DNA from: Acheta domesticus
Taxonomy: Eukaryota; Arthropoda; Insecta; Orthoptera; Gryllidae
DNA: 64,000 nucleotides
Direction: 5' to 3'
Assembly: GCA_031308135.1 (NCBI GenBank)
Contig: JAHLJT010008756.1
Location: forward strand, 70,245,215-70,309,214
The notes beneath the pieces were generated by a model, which worked only from the letters and a program-made list of their open reading frames with translations, was not told where the DNA came from and did not search any database. Positions 11,246 through 22,539 of the stretch are shown here, one piece after another. The position numbers and the translations under genes were made by a program. Each line of letters opens with the position of its first letter. Positions within the stretch are counted from its first letter, which is position 1.

Positions 11246-11596
11246 TTGGATATTCTGTTACAAAGCATCGATCACAAAAGTAGAATTATCGTACTAGCAC
11301 GAAAATACATAATTTCATCATCTTCATATTTATTTTTAATTGAGTATGGGGCCCCGCTGGGTCTTTCGTTTTTACGTAAACGACATGCACTCGAATTGCT
11401 TGCTCCATTAGAAGCGGAAGAAGAGTTTTATTTGCTAAAGACGAGAATGTCTTTTACAACAAAAGAAACAGTTATAAGTACTATTTCACAAGTTTCAAAT
11501 AGTTTTCGTAGCAACGTTTTAATTGTTAATAAACAAAAATCGTTTCTATCCAGTTTGCATCGCAAACTAGCAATCGCCTGCGCCACAAAAAATTAA
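11246..11596 (+). other. 116-codon open frame, unrecognised
   Basis: Open from a non-ATG or weak start to TAA, with a central segment containing GAPLGLSFLRKRHALELLAP and EAEEEFYLLKTRMSF. Amino acid usage is more balanced than in other frames nearby, but there is no recognisable domain, no splice context and no flanking promoter signal. It could be a transposon remnant or chance. Confidence 0.15.
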
Positions 11597-11599
11597 CAA

Positions 11600-14500
11600 T
11601 ATGCACATGGCTGACGTAAAGAGAACAAAATTTCTGGAACTCTCAATTTAGTCTAACCTAAAATAGAATATCAATATTAATGAAGTGAACCCTAAATAAA
11701 GAATTCCGTAATCATAATGTTTTAATACGTAAAAAAATTAAGTCAGCTTTCATGCAGCATGTTGTGTACGTGGTGTTTCACACCTCAGATATGGCGTAAT
11801 ATTCTGGAGAAGCAAGCATATATAAAATAGATCTAAAGACTATAGTTTTTGGCAGTTTACGAGAAAATAATACACTCGCAGGTGAAGGATAAATGTGGAG
11901 ATAGACTGGGGAAATAAAGGGGAACAGCTTGGAGACGGATTTACAAACACTGTTTCACTGTCTCTTAGAACACCGGCTCAGGCACGAAAAAAATATTAAA
12001 ACTTCATCTCAGAACAATGAATTTATTTCACATTTTTTTAAATTGCTGGGCAGTTTTAGAAAACAAAGCATTTCTAGTCAAGTACTTGGCTGTTCGGTAG
12101 ACGCCGCGTCCTAGGCACCTGCGACTTTCCTCCAGAACGATGATCACAGAATATCAGCTGAAACGTTGGCAATTGTGTCTAGGATGAGGCGTCTCTCGGA
12201 GAGCTCAATAATTACTGATTCCCACAGCGGAAGCCTAGGCTCCCACATCTGCAGATGTTTGAGACTAAAGAAAAAGTTTTCATTTCTCTGACCTAAGTAT
12301 TTATTCTTGAAAACGTATTACTATATATAACTATATAAAATCCGGGGATGTGCGAAAACTCTGCACTTTGTAAATAATAATTGTAAATTGAGTTAATGTC
12401 GCACCGAACTGCAAACGCCCATCCCCCGGAATGTGGTTTACAGCATTATAGACCCGGTACTGTGCGAGAGAGCCCATTCCAATATTACTGAAGGTTGAGA
12501 TAAAAATGCACAGAAAATAAAATAGTACCTTTTTTATTGTAAAATATTATTTTGGTATTTTCCCTCAATTTAATTTTACATTGATTTCGGCTTCTTTTCT
12601 GTCCACTCATGCTGTGGAGAGGGTGCACCCAAAAGAACTAAATATGCAAAATTGTGAAGAAGAATGATCATAAAAGTCGTATTTTGTAGAGTATTGCCTA
12701 AGAACATTATCCGGGTCCAATCTGTCCAATCTGCACCCCAACTGTCCCTCATCATTTCCCCTTTTGTCATCTACCCGTCCCCCAAAACACGTAATCTGTA
12801 AGAATTTACTTGTCCTCAAAAAAAGCCGTGTCCTCGTAAGACACGCAAACCTGGTTTGAAAGGCCTAGGAAACATTGCTTTGAAGATATTCCCGTGTGTT
12901 GCAATAATCTTTGTTTTGTACGTCATAATCTGCAAAATTCAAAAATCTGTAGAATGAGGTAATTCTCTATCCACCAGCATCACACGTACAAGGTTCTGTG
13001 CCGATGGTTTCTTTTAAACTGCCAAAACCATCGTCTTTCCTTAACGTGTTATACATACTTACACAAAGAACTAGAAAGTTAAAAAAAATTATAATTTGTA
13101 ACTACATTCAAGGTCAGAATATTACTGGGTGTTACCACAATGTATACAAATTTATAATAAACTCCAAAATAAATACACAGGAGTGTTTCAGTCATTTTCA
13201 AAGTATATTTATAGTCAAGGAGATTGAATGTGGGGGGACAGGTTTTTATTATTTTTAATTGCAACCCAGCAGTTGGAAACATTTGGAAAAAAATTACAAT
13301 AATTTGCGTTTTAAGAGGAACTTTTGAGATTTTCTGGAGCCTGTTCCAGGGTTCTAAGACAATAAAAATCACTTTTTCCCTTTAAAAAAATGTTTTTGTA
13401 TTTGAATTTGATCTTAGAAAATATCAAAAAAAGTTTTTCTGATTGTATAAATTATTTTCTTATTTAGCATATTTTTCAGTCAGATAAAACAGTGTTAAAT
13501 TGACGAAAAAATTAAAATTCAAAAACACGTTTTAGGCTGAAGAGGCGTGTGGGTGGTGGGACGGGGACTAAGAAACTTTTCAAAAATATTATTTTTGTTT
13601 TAGAATTACAGTGTATGTATTCCTATGTCATTTGGTTTATGGGAACTTTTTACCATTATTACCAGGTGTACCCTTTACATTTGTAAAGGTAGTAAGTTGC
13701 ACCAATGGATTGTGTGAATTCCCCGATTAAAACATATTTTCGACCCACCAATAACACTTCTAAATAATGTCTTTCGCATTAGGGGTGTCATAATTCTCTA
13801 GTCAGAGGTCTGCATTTTATCGACGAACGACCGAAAATCTAATTACAATTGTCAGTAGGACTATTGATGAGTATTCAAAACTCAGCGTTTGAAAACTCCA
13901 GTCATTTCATCATTTCTATCTCTTGATTTGCAAAATGTGTTCTCAACTTAATGTGGAAATATCAGTCTGCAGTTAAAAATGTCTGCAGTTAAAAACTTAC
14001 ATTGTGACTAAGTGAACTTTAAATACTCTTATTTTGCTTATTATTTTACATATCAAATTATTTTTCATAAAAATATAGTCATCTTCCGCAACAACGCATT
14101 TGGTCTTCTGAAAAATGAATGAAGAAGTAATTCACAACTGAAAGCTGCTATCTCGGAGACGTGTTTGTGCTACTGACTCTAAAACGTATTTTTAAAGTTA
14201 TTTATGTTTTCTAATAAAATAACTAGATTAGGCAGGTTACTGTGACAAATTATTTACATTGTATATTAGATATTACTATAATAAACGATGAAATGTAGAT
14301 ATGGAACCTATTACTCATTGTCTTGTATTATTTTTTGCAAAAAAAGCGTATTAAAATTGTTTGGAAATGTGTGTTTACTAGGAAATTGCATGCCTTTTTT
14401 TATGTAATTAAATGTATATACTACAACGTATGTAAATCTGTTCGTTGCTTCAATATTTACCATAATATAACTCACGATTGCCGCCATTTTGTAATGTTCA

Positions 14501-15790
14501 CGATGAATAGTCCCGCCCCTCTGAAATAAAGCTAAAGCGGATTGGTCAGCTCCATCCCGTAGGGCGGGGCAGGGGTATGCAAACGGAGGTAAAGTTCGGC
14601 TCAGGACATCGCCCATATTTTGTGAGACCGAGGGTACATATTTGTCACAAGTGTATCCCAATCACAGTAAACCTTATTGCTTATTCACTTATTTCACTTT
14701 GCAACCGTTCTTGAATCAAACAGACAAAATAATGTTCTGTTAGGAACGACTGACTGAAAAAGGAGAGAATTTTTTAATTAAATAAAATTGTCTTATGTTC
14801 CCAATCCAGTCATTTCCGGCACTCACATTCTACAAATCACAGTGGGGACCAACATGTACTCTTAATTTGATTGTGGGTGGCTGATACAAGGTGTCAGGTC
14901 TTTAAGGTTAGTTTTCTGCAATATCAACAATTCTGCATAACCTTCTTCCATTGAATTTTTCCACATTTCTGACGTGACATGGTAACATTTTATTGTAATT
15001 CCTTTTCTTTTCATTTGTTATGAAAACAAAACAGCCAGCGTTGTATGATGTCTCTGTAATATAGTAAGAAAAAGTAACTATGACAATAGACATGTTATCA
15101 TTGTCTAATTCTAATGACATGCAATAAGAAGTCAATAATATTGTGACATTAACAGCCTACCCCTTACAATTTTCGCTACTTTCGCAATGACGCTGCTCCC
15201 AGGAAGTTAAATTTGTTTTCCAGACTTTTTTCCGCTATTGCACTTTCAGAAGGTTTTTGCCCACTCGTTAAAACCAACATTTTCTGCTTAACTGGAGAGT
15301 TGTTTCTCGTATTACAAGACACTATTGATACTGCCACGCACAATACACAATGTAAGTTCGCCTCGGAAACAAATTGCGCATTGGAAATGCAATATAATAG
15401 CTTATAAATAAGAAATGCGGGATCGAGCTCACTCGCGTACACTCTCAAAGCAGTGTTTTTGCCGCTAGACGGGGAGTTGACAGAAAGTTAAATTGTACGC
15501 ACGCATGCCAATCGCTAGCCCAGGAAAAGTCCCTGACCTGCAATACTTCCATTACGTAGGGTATTTAAGTTGGGATTGGTACCTGGTTCCTCCAACTTAT
15601 ATCAAAAGTTCCTGAGTATCAAAAGTAAGTATGGCGGGTGATTTCCGAGAGGTTGGTATTTTTTTATATTTCGGGTCATATCTTACGTGAATTAAATCTT
15701 ATCCGTATCCATCACAGGTTTCCACTCCGCTTCCAAAGAGCGTCTATCTCAGCCGCGGCCTCGACTATATCCGCCACCTCTTCCACATCC
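11600..15790. other. long non-genic stretch
   Basis: AT-rich sequence with scattered frames under 120 codons on both strands, none with a recognisable domain. The only structured feature noticed is the GC/CCAAT-rich patch at 14505-14590. Confidence 0.5.
14505..14590. promoter_or_regulatory. GC-box/CCAAT-rich patch, possible promoter
   Basis: Within an AT-rich region lie CCCGCCCC (14513), GATTGG (14540, inverse CCAAT), GGGCGGGGC (14563) and ATGCAAA (14576, octamer-like). Clustering of these vertebrate- and insect-known motif types within 80 bp is promoter-like. No transcript can be assigned, and adjacent frames are unconvincing. Confidence 0.25.
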
Positions 15791-15799
15791 CTTTCGTTT

Positions 15800-15882
15800 A
15801 CCTCTCTCTCTCTCTCCCTCTCTCTCCCCTCTCTCTTCCTCTCTCCCTCCCTCTCCCTCTCTCCCTCTCTCTCCCTCTCTCT

Positions 15883-15920
<38 letters not shown>
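15800..15920. repeat. imperfect then perfect (TC)n microsatellite
   Basis: CT/TC dinucleotides with CCCTC interruptions at 15800-15885, becoming a perfect TC run at about 15886-15919. It borders the CpG-rich island. Confidence 0.95.
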
Positions 15921-15949
15921 AAAGCTACCGTCTCCGTCATCCTTCACTA

Positions 15950-16420
15950 TCCGTCTCCTAATTCGCAACGCCTTCTTCGTCTTGTTCGTCGTCTACTTCT
16001 CTTCCACATGGGCTTCCCGTCCGTGGCCACTCCTGGCCTCCTCGTCCCGCGGGGGACAATGTCGGCTGACCCTGTTGTAGCGGCGCGACCCCCGGCGGCG
16101 GTGGCGGCGGCGGCGGCGGCGGGCGCTGGTCGGCGATCGCCGTGACCCCCGCGCGGGGTGAGTAATGGCGCGCGACCCCGACACGCGCTGGGACGGCCTC
16201 GGCGCTGCCGGACGCCGCCCGCACCGCCCCGCACCGCCTCACCCCGCGCCTCGCCGCGCCACACCGGCCGGACGACAGGTCGTCGCGCGCCGCGCCGCGC
16301 CTCCGCCTGCCGCGACCCCGGCGGCGGCGGCGGCGCCCGCGCTCTGTGCGGCCGGCTTGGCTACCGCGAGACGCGCTGATAGACATCGACTGCTGGCTGC
16401 CTTCACAGTGCGTTCGGAGA
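15950..16420. other. CpG-rich island with GCG triplet runs
   Basis: GC content rises abruptly from the AT-rich background, and CpG is abundant, for example GCGGCGGTGGCGGCGG near 16094. Overlapping open frames on both strands (such as 15958-16446 minus and 16165-16509 plus) reflect the lack of AT-rich stops and encode Ala/Arg/Pro-rich runs. None can be chosen as coding. A 5' UTR/first exon or CpG-island promoter is possible. Confidence 0.45.
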
Positions 16421-16456
16421 GACCGCCTTGGAGTGGTGATCTTCAAACGCTATTAA

Positions 16457-17114
16457 TAGAGGCCGGAAAAATATGTATAAAACGTCAAAATATGTACATA
16501 AATATGTAATGAAAATAGCATGAATATGTAATAAATATGTAAAATCGTATATAATATGTAATATTAAAATTTTCTAATTAAAAACCATTTACATAGAAAC
16601 AAATTACATACAGAAAAACTGCTCAATTTACATCATACAACTTCCTTGTCAGTAGTAAAAGTTTCATCCAGGACCGTAGTTTAGCAGCCAGACTAATCGC
16701 AATAGAAACCATCCCACAAACTAGCGAGCAAACGCACACTGTAGCATCTTCATCGAAGTGTTACATTTTGGCGATCGGAAATTTTTCTCGGAAATTAAGG
16801 TTACACATCACAAAACGAGGTGTCAATGATGCTTTGAACACTTAGATTTTCCCAATAATGTAGGGAAAATGCTGACTTTTAAAAAAATACAACTTTTGAT
16901 AAAAAAGTATGGAATTAAATAGAAGAAAATTGATAAAATAAGAAAATATATTGAGAAAACAACAAAATATGTAATATGGTACTAAATATGTAAAAATATG
17001 TAACGAAAAAATTCGATATTGTGTTAGGAGGGCTATGATTCACCAAGATTAAAATTTTGAGAACGGTAAGTAGAAAGACAAAAAATATGTAATTACATAA
17101 AAATCGGGTCTCTA
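16457..17114. mobile_element. hAT-type MITE with 8-bp target duplication
   Basis: Terminal inverted repeats TAGAGGCCGGAAAAATATGTA (left) and, on the complement, TAGAGACCCGATTTTTATGTA (right) bound 658 bp. They are flanked on both sides by the identical 8-mer GCTATTAA (16449-16456 and 17115-17122). An 8-bp duplication with a TAGAG-type terminus is the hAT signature. Both ends hold many AATATGTAA words, typical of hAT subterminal transposase-binding repeats. There is no transposase frame, so it is non-autonomous. The perfect target duplication argues for fairly recent insertion. Confidence 0.88.
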
Positions 17115-17122
17115 GCTATTAA

Positions 17123-17487
17123 CCCTTTCACTGCTACGCGTTAGGACCGCTGGCAGCCGCGCGGTGCTGAGTCTTCTGGCCGCCGCCGCACGGCACGCGG
17201 TGCAAACTGCCCATGACTTCCACAACACGTGAAAAATCTCGCAGCAGAAGAATTGAAACGCTATCTAAAAGGCACCAAAATAAAATTCAAAGTGTCCTGA
17301 ACAGGACCCATGTTGTGGCATTCGCCTAATTTCAACCGCGATCTAACAACGGCCACGGGAACCCCAAAGAGCAGCGCGACGCACCGGTACGTCGATAGCA
17401 CTAGCAAACTCTGACGCACCGGTGCGGCGTTAGCACTACGGGCACAGCAATGCTTGACGCACCGGTGCGTCGTTAGCAGTGAAAGAG
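17123..17487. mobile_element. piggyBac-type MITE at TTAA
   Basis: TTAA (17119-17122) precedes CCCTTTCACTGCTA, and the other end on the complement reads CTCTTTCACTGCTA next to TTAA (17488-17491). TTAA duplications with CCC(T)-type ends are the piggyBac signature. The 365-bp interior is GC-rich and holds three near-copies of the palindrome GACGCACCGGTGCGTC (17378, 17413, 17456) close to the right end, plausible transposase-binding repeats. No transposase. It abuts the hAT-type element, whose right target duplication supplies the left TTAA. Confidence 0.82.
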
Positions 17488-17523
17488 TTAACATAAAGAC
17501 CCACCCTTTTCGGCATTCTTTCA

Positions 17524-17820
17524 TTATTTCGTGTTTCCGGGTGCATCAACTGCTTTTGTCATTGAGTAGTGAGTGAAGTACATGTTATCACGGCAGGTAA
17601 CAGTGTTCTTCCCTCGCTGGATGGCGAGTAGCGACCTACACTTAGGCTTGCAAGGTTTTCCTTCATCCAGATATCTCCCTCCAAAGGGGCAACGTCCCAG
17701 CTGTAACAAGCTCAAAGCATCCAATATGTCCTCTCCTCTCGATATGTGTGGTAGGCCGAAGAGAGAAGACGTAGTGAACATTGGTCATCCTTCATCCGGA
17801 ATTCAACCGAGAAGTCTTTG
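17524..17820 (-). mobile_element. SINE-like repeat, minus-orientation 3' portion
   Basis: On the minus strand TTGCCCCTTTGGAGGGAGA, the CTCGCCATCCAGCGAGG-type block and CATGTACTTCACTCACTACT occur in the same order as in 59290-59440. A minus-strand 85-codon frame is partly alignable between the two copies (endings around MYFTHYSMT and MHYTYMTFV). The alignment follows from shared DNA and is interrupted elsewhere, so a coding role is unproven. Confidence 0.55.
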
Positions 17821-18414
17821 AATGCGCGCGAAGATTTTACATAAGCCACGAATATTTATGTTGATTTGTACAACAAGGATAATACAAATCAATATTTACG
17901 TTAATAGTTCATTAATAGTTGTTAATGTTTGATTTATGAATAAAAATATTGTCTGTTATTTGAAAACAATTTGTAGTTAACTGCCATCAATCAAAGAATT
18001 GTTTACACTATTAGAACTTACAGAAATCGCTGAACTGTACAGATAGCCCGTCTGCATGCAACAAGGTAAGATATAGTACGCCGTATGTCGATACCCACGA
18101 GTAAGGAAATATTAAAAGTAATGTTAAAGTAAAATATTAAAAGTACAGTAGTCTTCTAGAAGGAATCAGTTTCAATTCTGTAGTACTTGTCATCCAATGG
18201 CTCACAATCTACATTGGCGTGATAAATAGGGAGACCACTATACACCACAAAGGTTACTCTTGAAGTAACACGACTGAGCCGTGAGTGGGGGCATCTGTAA
18301 GAACCAAGGACGAAGACGTCAAACAAGAGTACAGCGATGTACGGTGCAACTATTTAATTAGTGTGCCGCGATCATGGAAAATTCTACTCTGGTTTTGGTT
18401 TGGAATTTAATATA
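17821..18414. other. unannotated AT-rich stretch
   Basis: No repeats, frames or motifs recognised. Confidence 0.4.
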
Positions 18415-19800
18415 GAGTTAGAAAATACTATCATTAGCCACATTCAGATTAAAAGTTCTGTCTAAGCTACAAGATAAAGAGTAATATACCACCAGTGTAA
18501 ATCTCAGTGTTGTACAAAATAGTTTAGGAGCTAGAGCGAGTGAAATATGACCATATTTTGGAATTATTTTTAAAAGACACTAGTTTCGGAGAAACTCCTA
18601 TAGAAGCCAATTTTTTCCAAACATCTCGATGGCAATTTCTGAAACTATATTGAACTTTAAAAGAAATTTGGTGTTCCCGAATTGAAATATTTTCCATAGT
18701 TTTGGAAATTTGGGCATTTTCTTCCGAGACTTTTATGTCAGTAAATGTGTAAAAATTCAATGACCTGTGGCATTTTGCGATTTTCGACATTAACGAGATT
18801 GTTTTAAAGCCAGTATCCTAACACGAAATTTAATGGAGAATACACTGGTGAAAAGTATACTATGTTTATCGGATGCTTCGTTTTCCAGAAATTTGTGACA
18901 TACACGTAAAAAAGCGCTATTCTCCACAAAAATACATTCTAAGAAGTTGTAGTTCATGTAGAATAAAATTTTTGTATAAACTACAAGATAAATAGTGACG
19001 TATTGATAATCACCAATTAAAATCTCAGTGTTGTAGATCAAATAGTTCAGGAACTAGAGCGAGTAAAAATTAACATAATTTTCGATTTCTTTGATTAAAC
19101 ACAATTCAGAAAACGTGTTTAGAAAGCATAATTATCATCTGAATGTGGCAAACGATGGCATTTTCTCAAAATATTTTGAATTATGAAACAAGTCTAGATC
19201 TCTAAAATTGAAATATTTTCTATAGTTATGGAGATTTGGGCATTTTCCATCCAGGTCTTTTATGTCAACAAATGGTTAAAAATTCAACGATCCCCAACCT
19301 GTTAAGCTTTGCGATTTTTTATATGAGCAGGATTCATCTCAAAACCAGTGTCAGAGCACGAAATCTAATGTAGAATATACTGAAGAAAAGAATATTTTTA
19401 TCAAATACTCCGTTTTCCAGTAATTCGCAAATCACACATAAAAAAACGCGATTTTCGCCAAAAATGCATTCTAGAAAGTCGCCATGTTTAACGACTTCAT
19501 GCTGGTTAAAAATTCTGTTTAAACTACAGAATAACGAGTGTTGTACTAAGAATCCTCAGTGTAAACCTCAGAGTTGAAGATAAAATAGTTTAGAAGGAAG
19601 AGCGAGTCAAAAATGACCATAATTTTCGAATCCTTTGAAAAACACGTGTTTCGGAAAAACGCCTCTAGATGGCACATTTATCATCCACGTGGCAAATTAT
19701 GATAATTTTTTAAACTATATAAAATTTTGAAACAAAGTTGGCTCTCCAGAATTGAAATTCTTTCCATTGTTTTTTTAGATTCGGGCATTTTCTTCCCATT
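18415..19800. repeat. ~530-bp tandem repeat, nearly three units
   Basis: The word AGAGCGAGT recurs at about 18533, 19056 and 19600 (spacings 523 and 543). Shared neighbours are TCAGTGTTGTA upstream and ATTGAAATATTTTCCATAG, TTTGGGCATTTTC and AACACGAAATTTAATG-type blocks downstream. Units are diverged (many substitutions and small indels), so the array is old. Frames inside it are not conserved between units. Confidence 0.8.
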
Positions 19801-20370
19801 CTTAAAGAGTGAACCAGTTTAGATGTCAAGAATGCATCAGAGGTGTAGTGATCAGTTTCTGCATCCACTATAAACGTGAGTACATTGTAAACTTTCTTAG
19901 AGAGAAAAGCCACCTTCCCTCTTGGGCGATTCTACCGATCGGCCTGTTTCGATTTCTCCAACACTTGAGGCATTGATCTCTTAGGCCAAATCCCAGCGCG
20001 ACAGGCACATTTGAGGGTGTCAGTGCAATAGTGGCCTATCCACAAATTCTGTGTTTGAAGAAAATGGCTTAATAAATTACTGGCAGTATTAAAAAAATCA
20101 TTTGTAAGTGTTTTATTGTGATGTAACTGCTGAATGATGACCTAATGAAACTATTTCAAATTCAATTTAAGCAGAATAAGATGCGATTAACACAGATAAC
20201 CCAATTTCCCAAAAATGTGGGTTAGGCCACTATTGCGCTGATACCCTCATTTATAAAATGGTCCCTGTGTACATTTTCCCGTCCAATACTTATTTTCCCG
20301 AGAAGTACTAATCAGTGAACTTGCATTTGAACGAAGGTCCCGAATCTGCATTTCCAAACAAACACCCGTA
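19801..20370. other. unannotated spacer
   Basis: Moderately AT-rich, no recognisable features. It leads into the CpG-rich block at 20380. Confidence 0.4.
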
Positions 20371-20379
20371 GGCCACCCA

Positions 20380-20640
20380 TCGCTCCCCGATCCCCGAGCG
20401 GCGGTGTGGGTGCGGTGACCGCCGCCGTGTGAACCGCGGCCCGCTGCGCCGCGCGCTCCGCCGGGGCGTCGAATCCTTTATCCTCGCGGCGTCCTCCCGT
20501 CCTCCCTGGCGGCGGCGCGCCCAGGGCAGAGGTGAGCCGCAGCGGGGCGCCCGGCCAGGCGCTTGCCGACGGCGACTAATTGTGATTGCGCAACGGTTGG
20601 GAATTCTCGCAGGCGACGGCGCATGCCGCTCCCCCTTGCT
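20380..20640. other. CpG-rich island
   Basis: High GC with frequent CpG from about 20380, including GCCGCGTGTGAACCGCGG-like stretches. Open frames on both strands (20429-20710 plus, 20478-20909 minus) are Arg/Ala-rich and mutually overlapping. A promoter or 5' exon is possible but cannot be chosen. Confidence 0.4.
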
Positions 20641-21600
20641 CCGCGGATCTCCTCTTTTCTCGTCCCTTTTGTCTCGGAGTTCTCGTTTTCCGGTTCCGAA
20701 TCCCTTCTAGATTCCTTCTTTGTTTTTCCTCTCAGTTCCTTCTCAGTCACCGTCTTGCATATACATAATACTCTCTTAACGACTCTTCCTTCATCTCGAT
20801 TCTTCCTCCATCTCGACTCTTCCTCCACCTCGACTGCTTTCTCCGACATGACTCCTTCTCCTTTAGTCTTTAAGTTTTCTCCATTTAGATTTATTATCCA
20901 TCTCGACACATTGTCCTCTTCAACTCTTTCTCTATCTTACTTTTTCTTCGCCTCTACTCTTCGTACATAATGACTCTTCCTCAATATCTCAACTTATTCT
21001 CGGCATTGACTCTTCCTTCATATCGATTCTCCCTCCACATGGTCCCTTCCTCCGTATCACCCTTCCACCATCCCGATTCTTCTACCATCTCGACTCTTTT
21101 TGTTCATGTCGACTCCTGCACTTCGCCTCTTTCTCAATCATGACTCTTTCTTCTCTACTCCTCATCTACATCGATTCTTCCTCCGTATTAACTCTTCCTA
21201 AATATCGTCTCATTTTTCGTCCTCATTGGAGATAGACTAAATTCTTGTCATCTCCTTCATCCACAACTCCGATTCACATCTCTCTTCCTGTTCCTCTCAG
21301 TCAGCTTTTCTTCTCGATTCATCCCCTGTTTCAGCATTCCTCTTTGCCTCGTTCCTTTGTTCTCTTTCCCCAAATCTACCTTCTTTCTCGAATCCTCTTT
21401 TATCTCCATATTTGTCTTAGCCTCGGTTCTCAACTCTTCCTTTACCTTTAATTTCATTTCCCTTGTAGATTCCTCCTTCTCTTCCTCCTTTGTTTTAACT
21501 TTCATTGTCCAACCATCCTTTGTCCCCACCTCTTCCCTATCGAACTCCTCCTTTGTCAAATCTTCGTTGACTCCGAGATCGACTCCGATTCCGTTCTCGG
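20640..21600. repeat. pyrimidine-rich degenerate minisatellite
   Basis: Repeats of the type TCTTCCTCCATCTCGAC (about 12-18 bp, highly variable) run for nearly 1 kb with a strong C+T bias on the + strand. Overlapping frames (for example 21257-21559 minus, Glu/Lys-rich) are composition artefacts. The same type of sequence resumes at 22540 after transposon insertions. Confidence 0.7.
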
Positions 21601-21679
21601 CTCCTACTAAGTGTCCGCTTTCGACACTAGCTAAAGAGCTAGGGCGAATTCAATCTCACCATGAGAATTTTAACGGCGG

Positions 21680-21880
21680 GCTGTTTTGGGTAGTTTGGTG
21701 ATCTGTCCATAGTATACAGTGGTTTCCATCAGGCTAATACCGGAGCAGTCCCCTAATAAGCGGGTGACAAAACGTCCACGATCTTGCCTTCCTCATCATT
21801 GTCATACCCTTTCCTCTTGCACACACAATTACACGCACTGTGTGAGTACACCTACCGGGAGACCAGCCGGAAGAACTGAA
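21680..21880 (+). mobile_element. SINE-like repeat fragment
   Basis: GGTTTCCATCAGGCTAATAC and CCGGAGCAGTCCCCTAATAA followed by CGGGTGAC match in order the 59110-59175 segment. A block like CTTTCCTCTTGCACACACA follows, as in the other copies. Head and tail are missing. Confidence 0.5.
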
Positions 21881-22076
21881 TTAAATGAAAATATTTAGGT
21901 TCAAGAGTGAGTATGATGGTCTACGAACGCATACCATTCCACAACACAACTTAGAGTTTATCCCGGCTTCGGGATGGTCAGCTGGACAAGATACCACGTG
22001 TCTGAAACCTCGTAAGCAAACATGCAGATCGGCGTTGGATCACGTGGGCGTAGGAACACCGCCACATAAAATAAAA

Positions 22077-22207
22077 TGGAAATAAAACATACACTACAAA
22101 AACGCAACATGTATGCAAGGAGTACATCAATGCTTGTCACTTATCATAACAGTCGACGCGTCTAGTGTTGGTGATACGCAAGACATGAAAAACGAGATAG
22201 AGGATTT
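22077..22207. repeat. 131-bp near-identical duplicate, copy 1
   Basis: Identical to 26616-26746 in the same orientation except one base (T versus G at the CACTTATC/CACTGATC position). Just upstream both copies have ACCGCCACAT, so homology extends slightly further with indels. Homology stops sharply after GAGGATTT. Family unknown, no conserved frame. Confidence 0.9.
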
Positions 22208-22360
22208 TTTTTCTAAATTTAGCAACAGGTTTTATCCACTTTTTTGTCACCAGACCCCTGCTCTAAGAGATTTTCTGGCGAAAATTCCCCGTTTTCCGCC
22301 GCACGATTACATAACTTTCTCTTCTTACGAAGTATTCGTAAGGCGAGAAAGTAAAAAGAA
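22205..22360 (+). repeat. family B tail fragment
   Basis: TTTAGCAACAGGTTTTATCC (22219), ACGATTACATAACTTTC (22302) and GAAGTATTCGTAAGGCGAG (22328) correspond to 5270-5430 and 7017-7120. It begins exactly where the 131-bp duplicate ends. Confidence 0.5.
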
Positions 22361-22539
22361 GAGATATAGGCGTTTCCATGTAACGCGTAACTATGTATTG
22401 ATTGTGTTCGGAAAGAGACTGAAACATGTAACAAATTATATGATATATCAAGTTGATCAGGATATTAGATTATCATCAGTCAAATATCGACTTTTTACTT
22501 GAAAAATAGTAATAACATCCAGAAACTCACTAATCAATC

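Noticed and set aside
15958..16446. 162-codon minus-strand frame in the CpG island
   Set aside because: Overlaps equally long frames on both strands; Arg/Pro runs from GCG triplets; no domain or splice support.
17119..17491. regulatory cruciform cluster independent of transposons
   Set aside because: The palindromes sit within clear TTAA-flanked inverted ends, so a mobile element explains them better.
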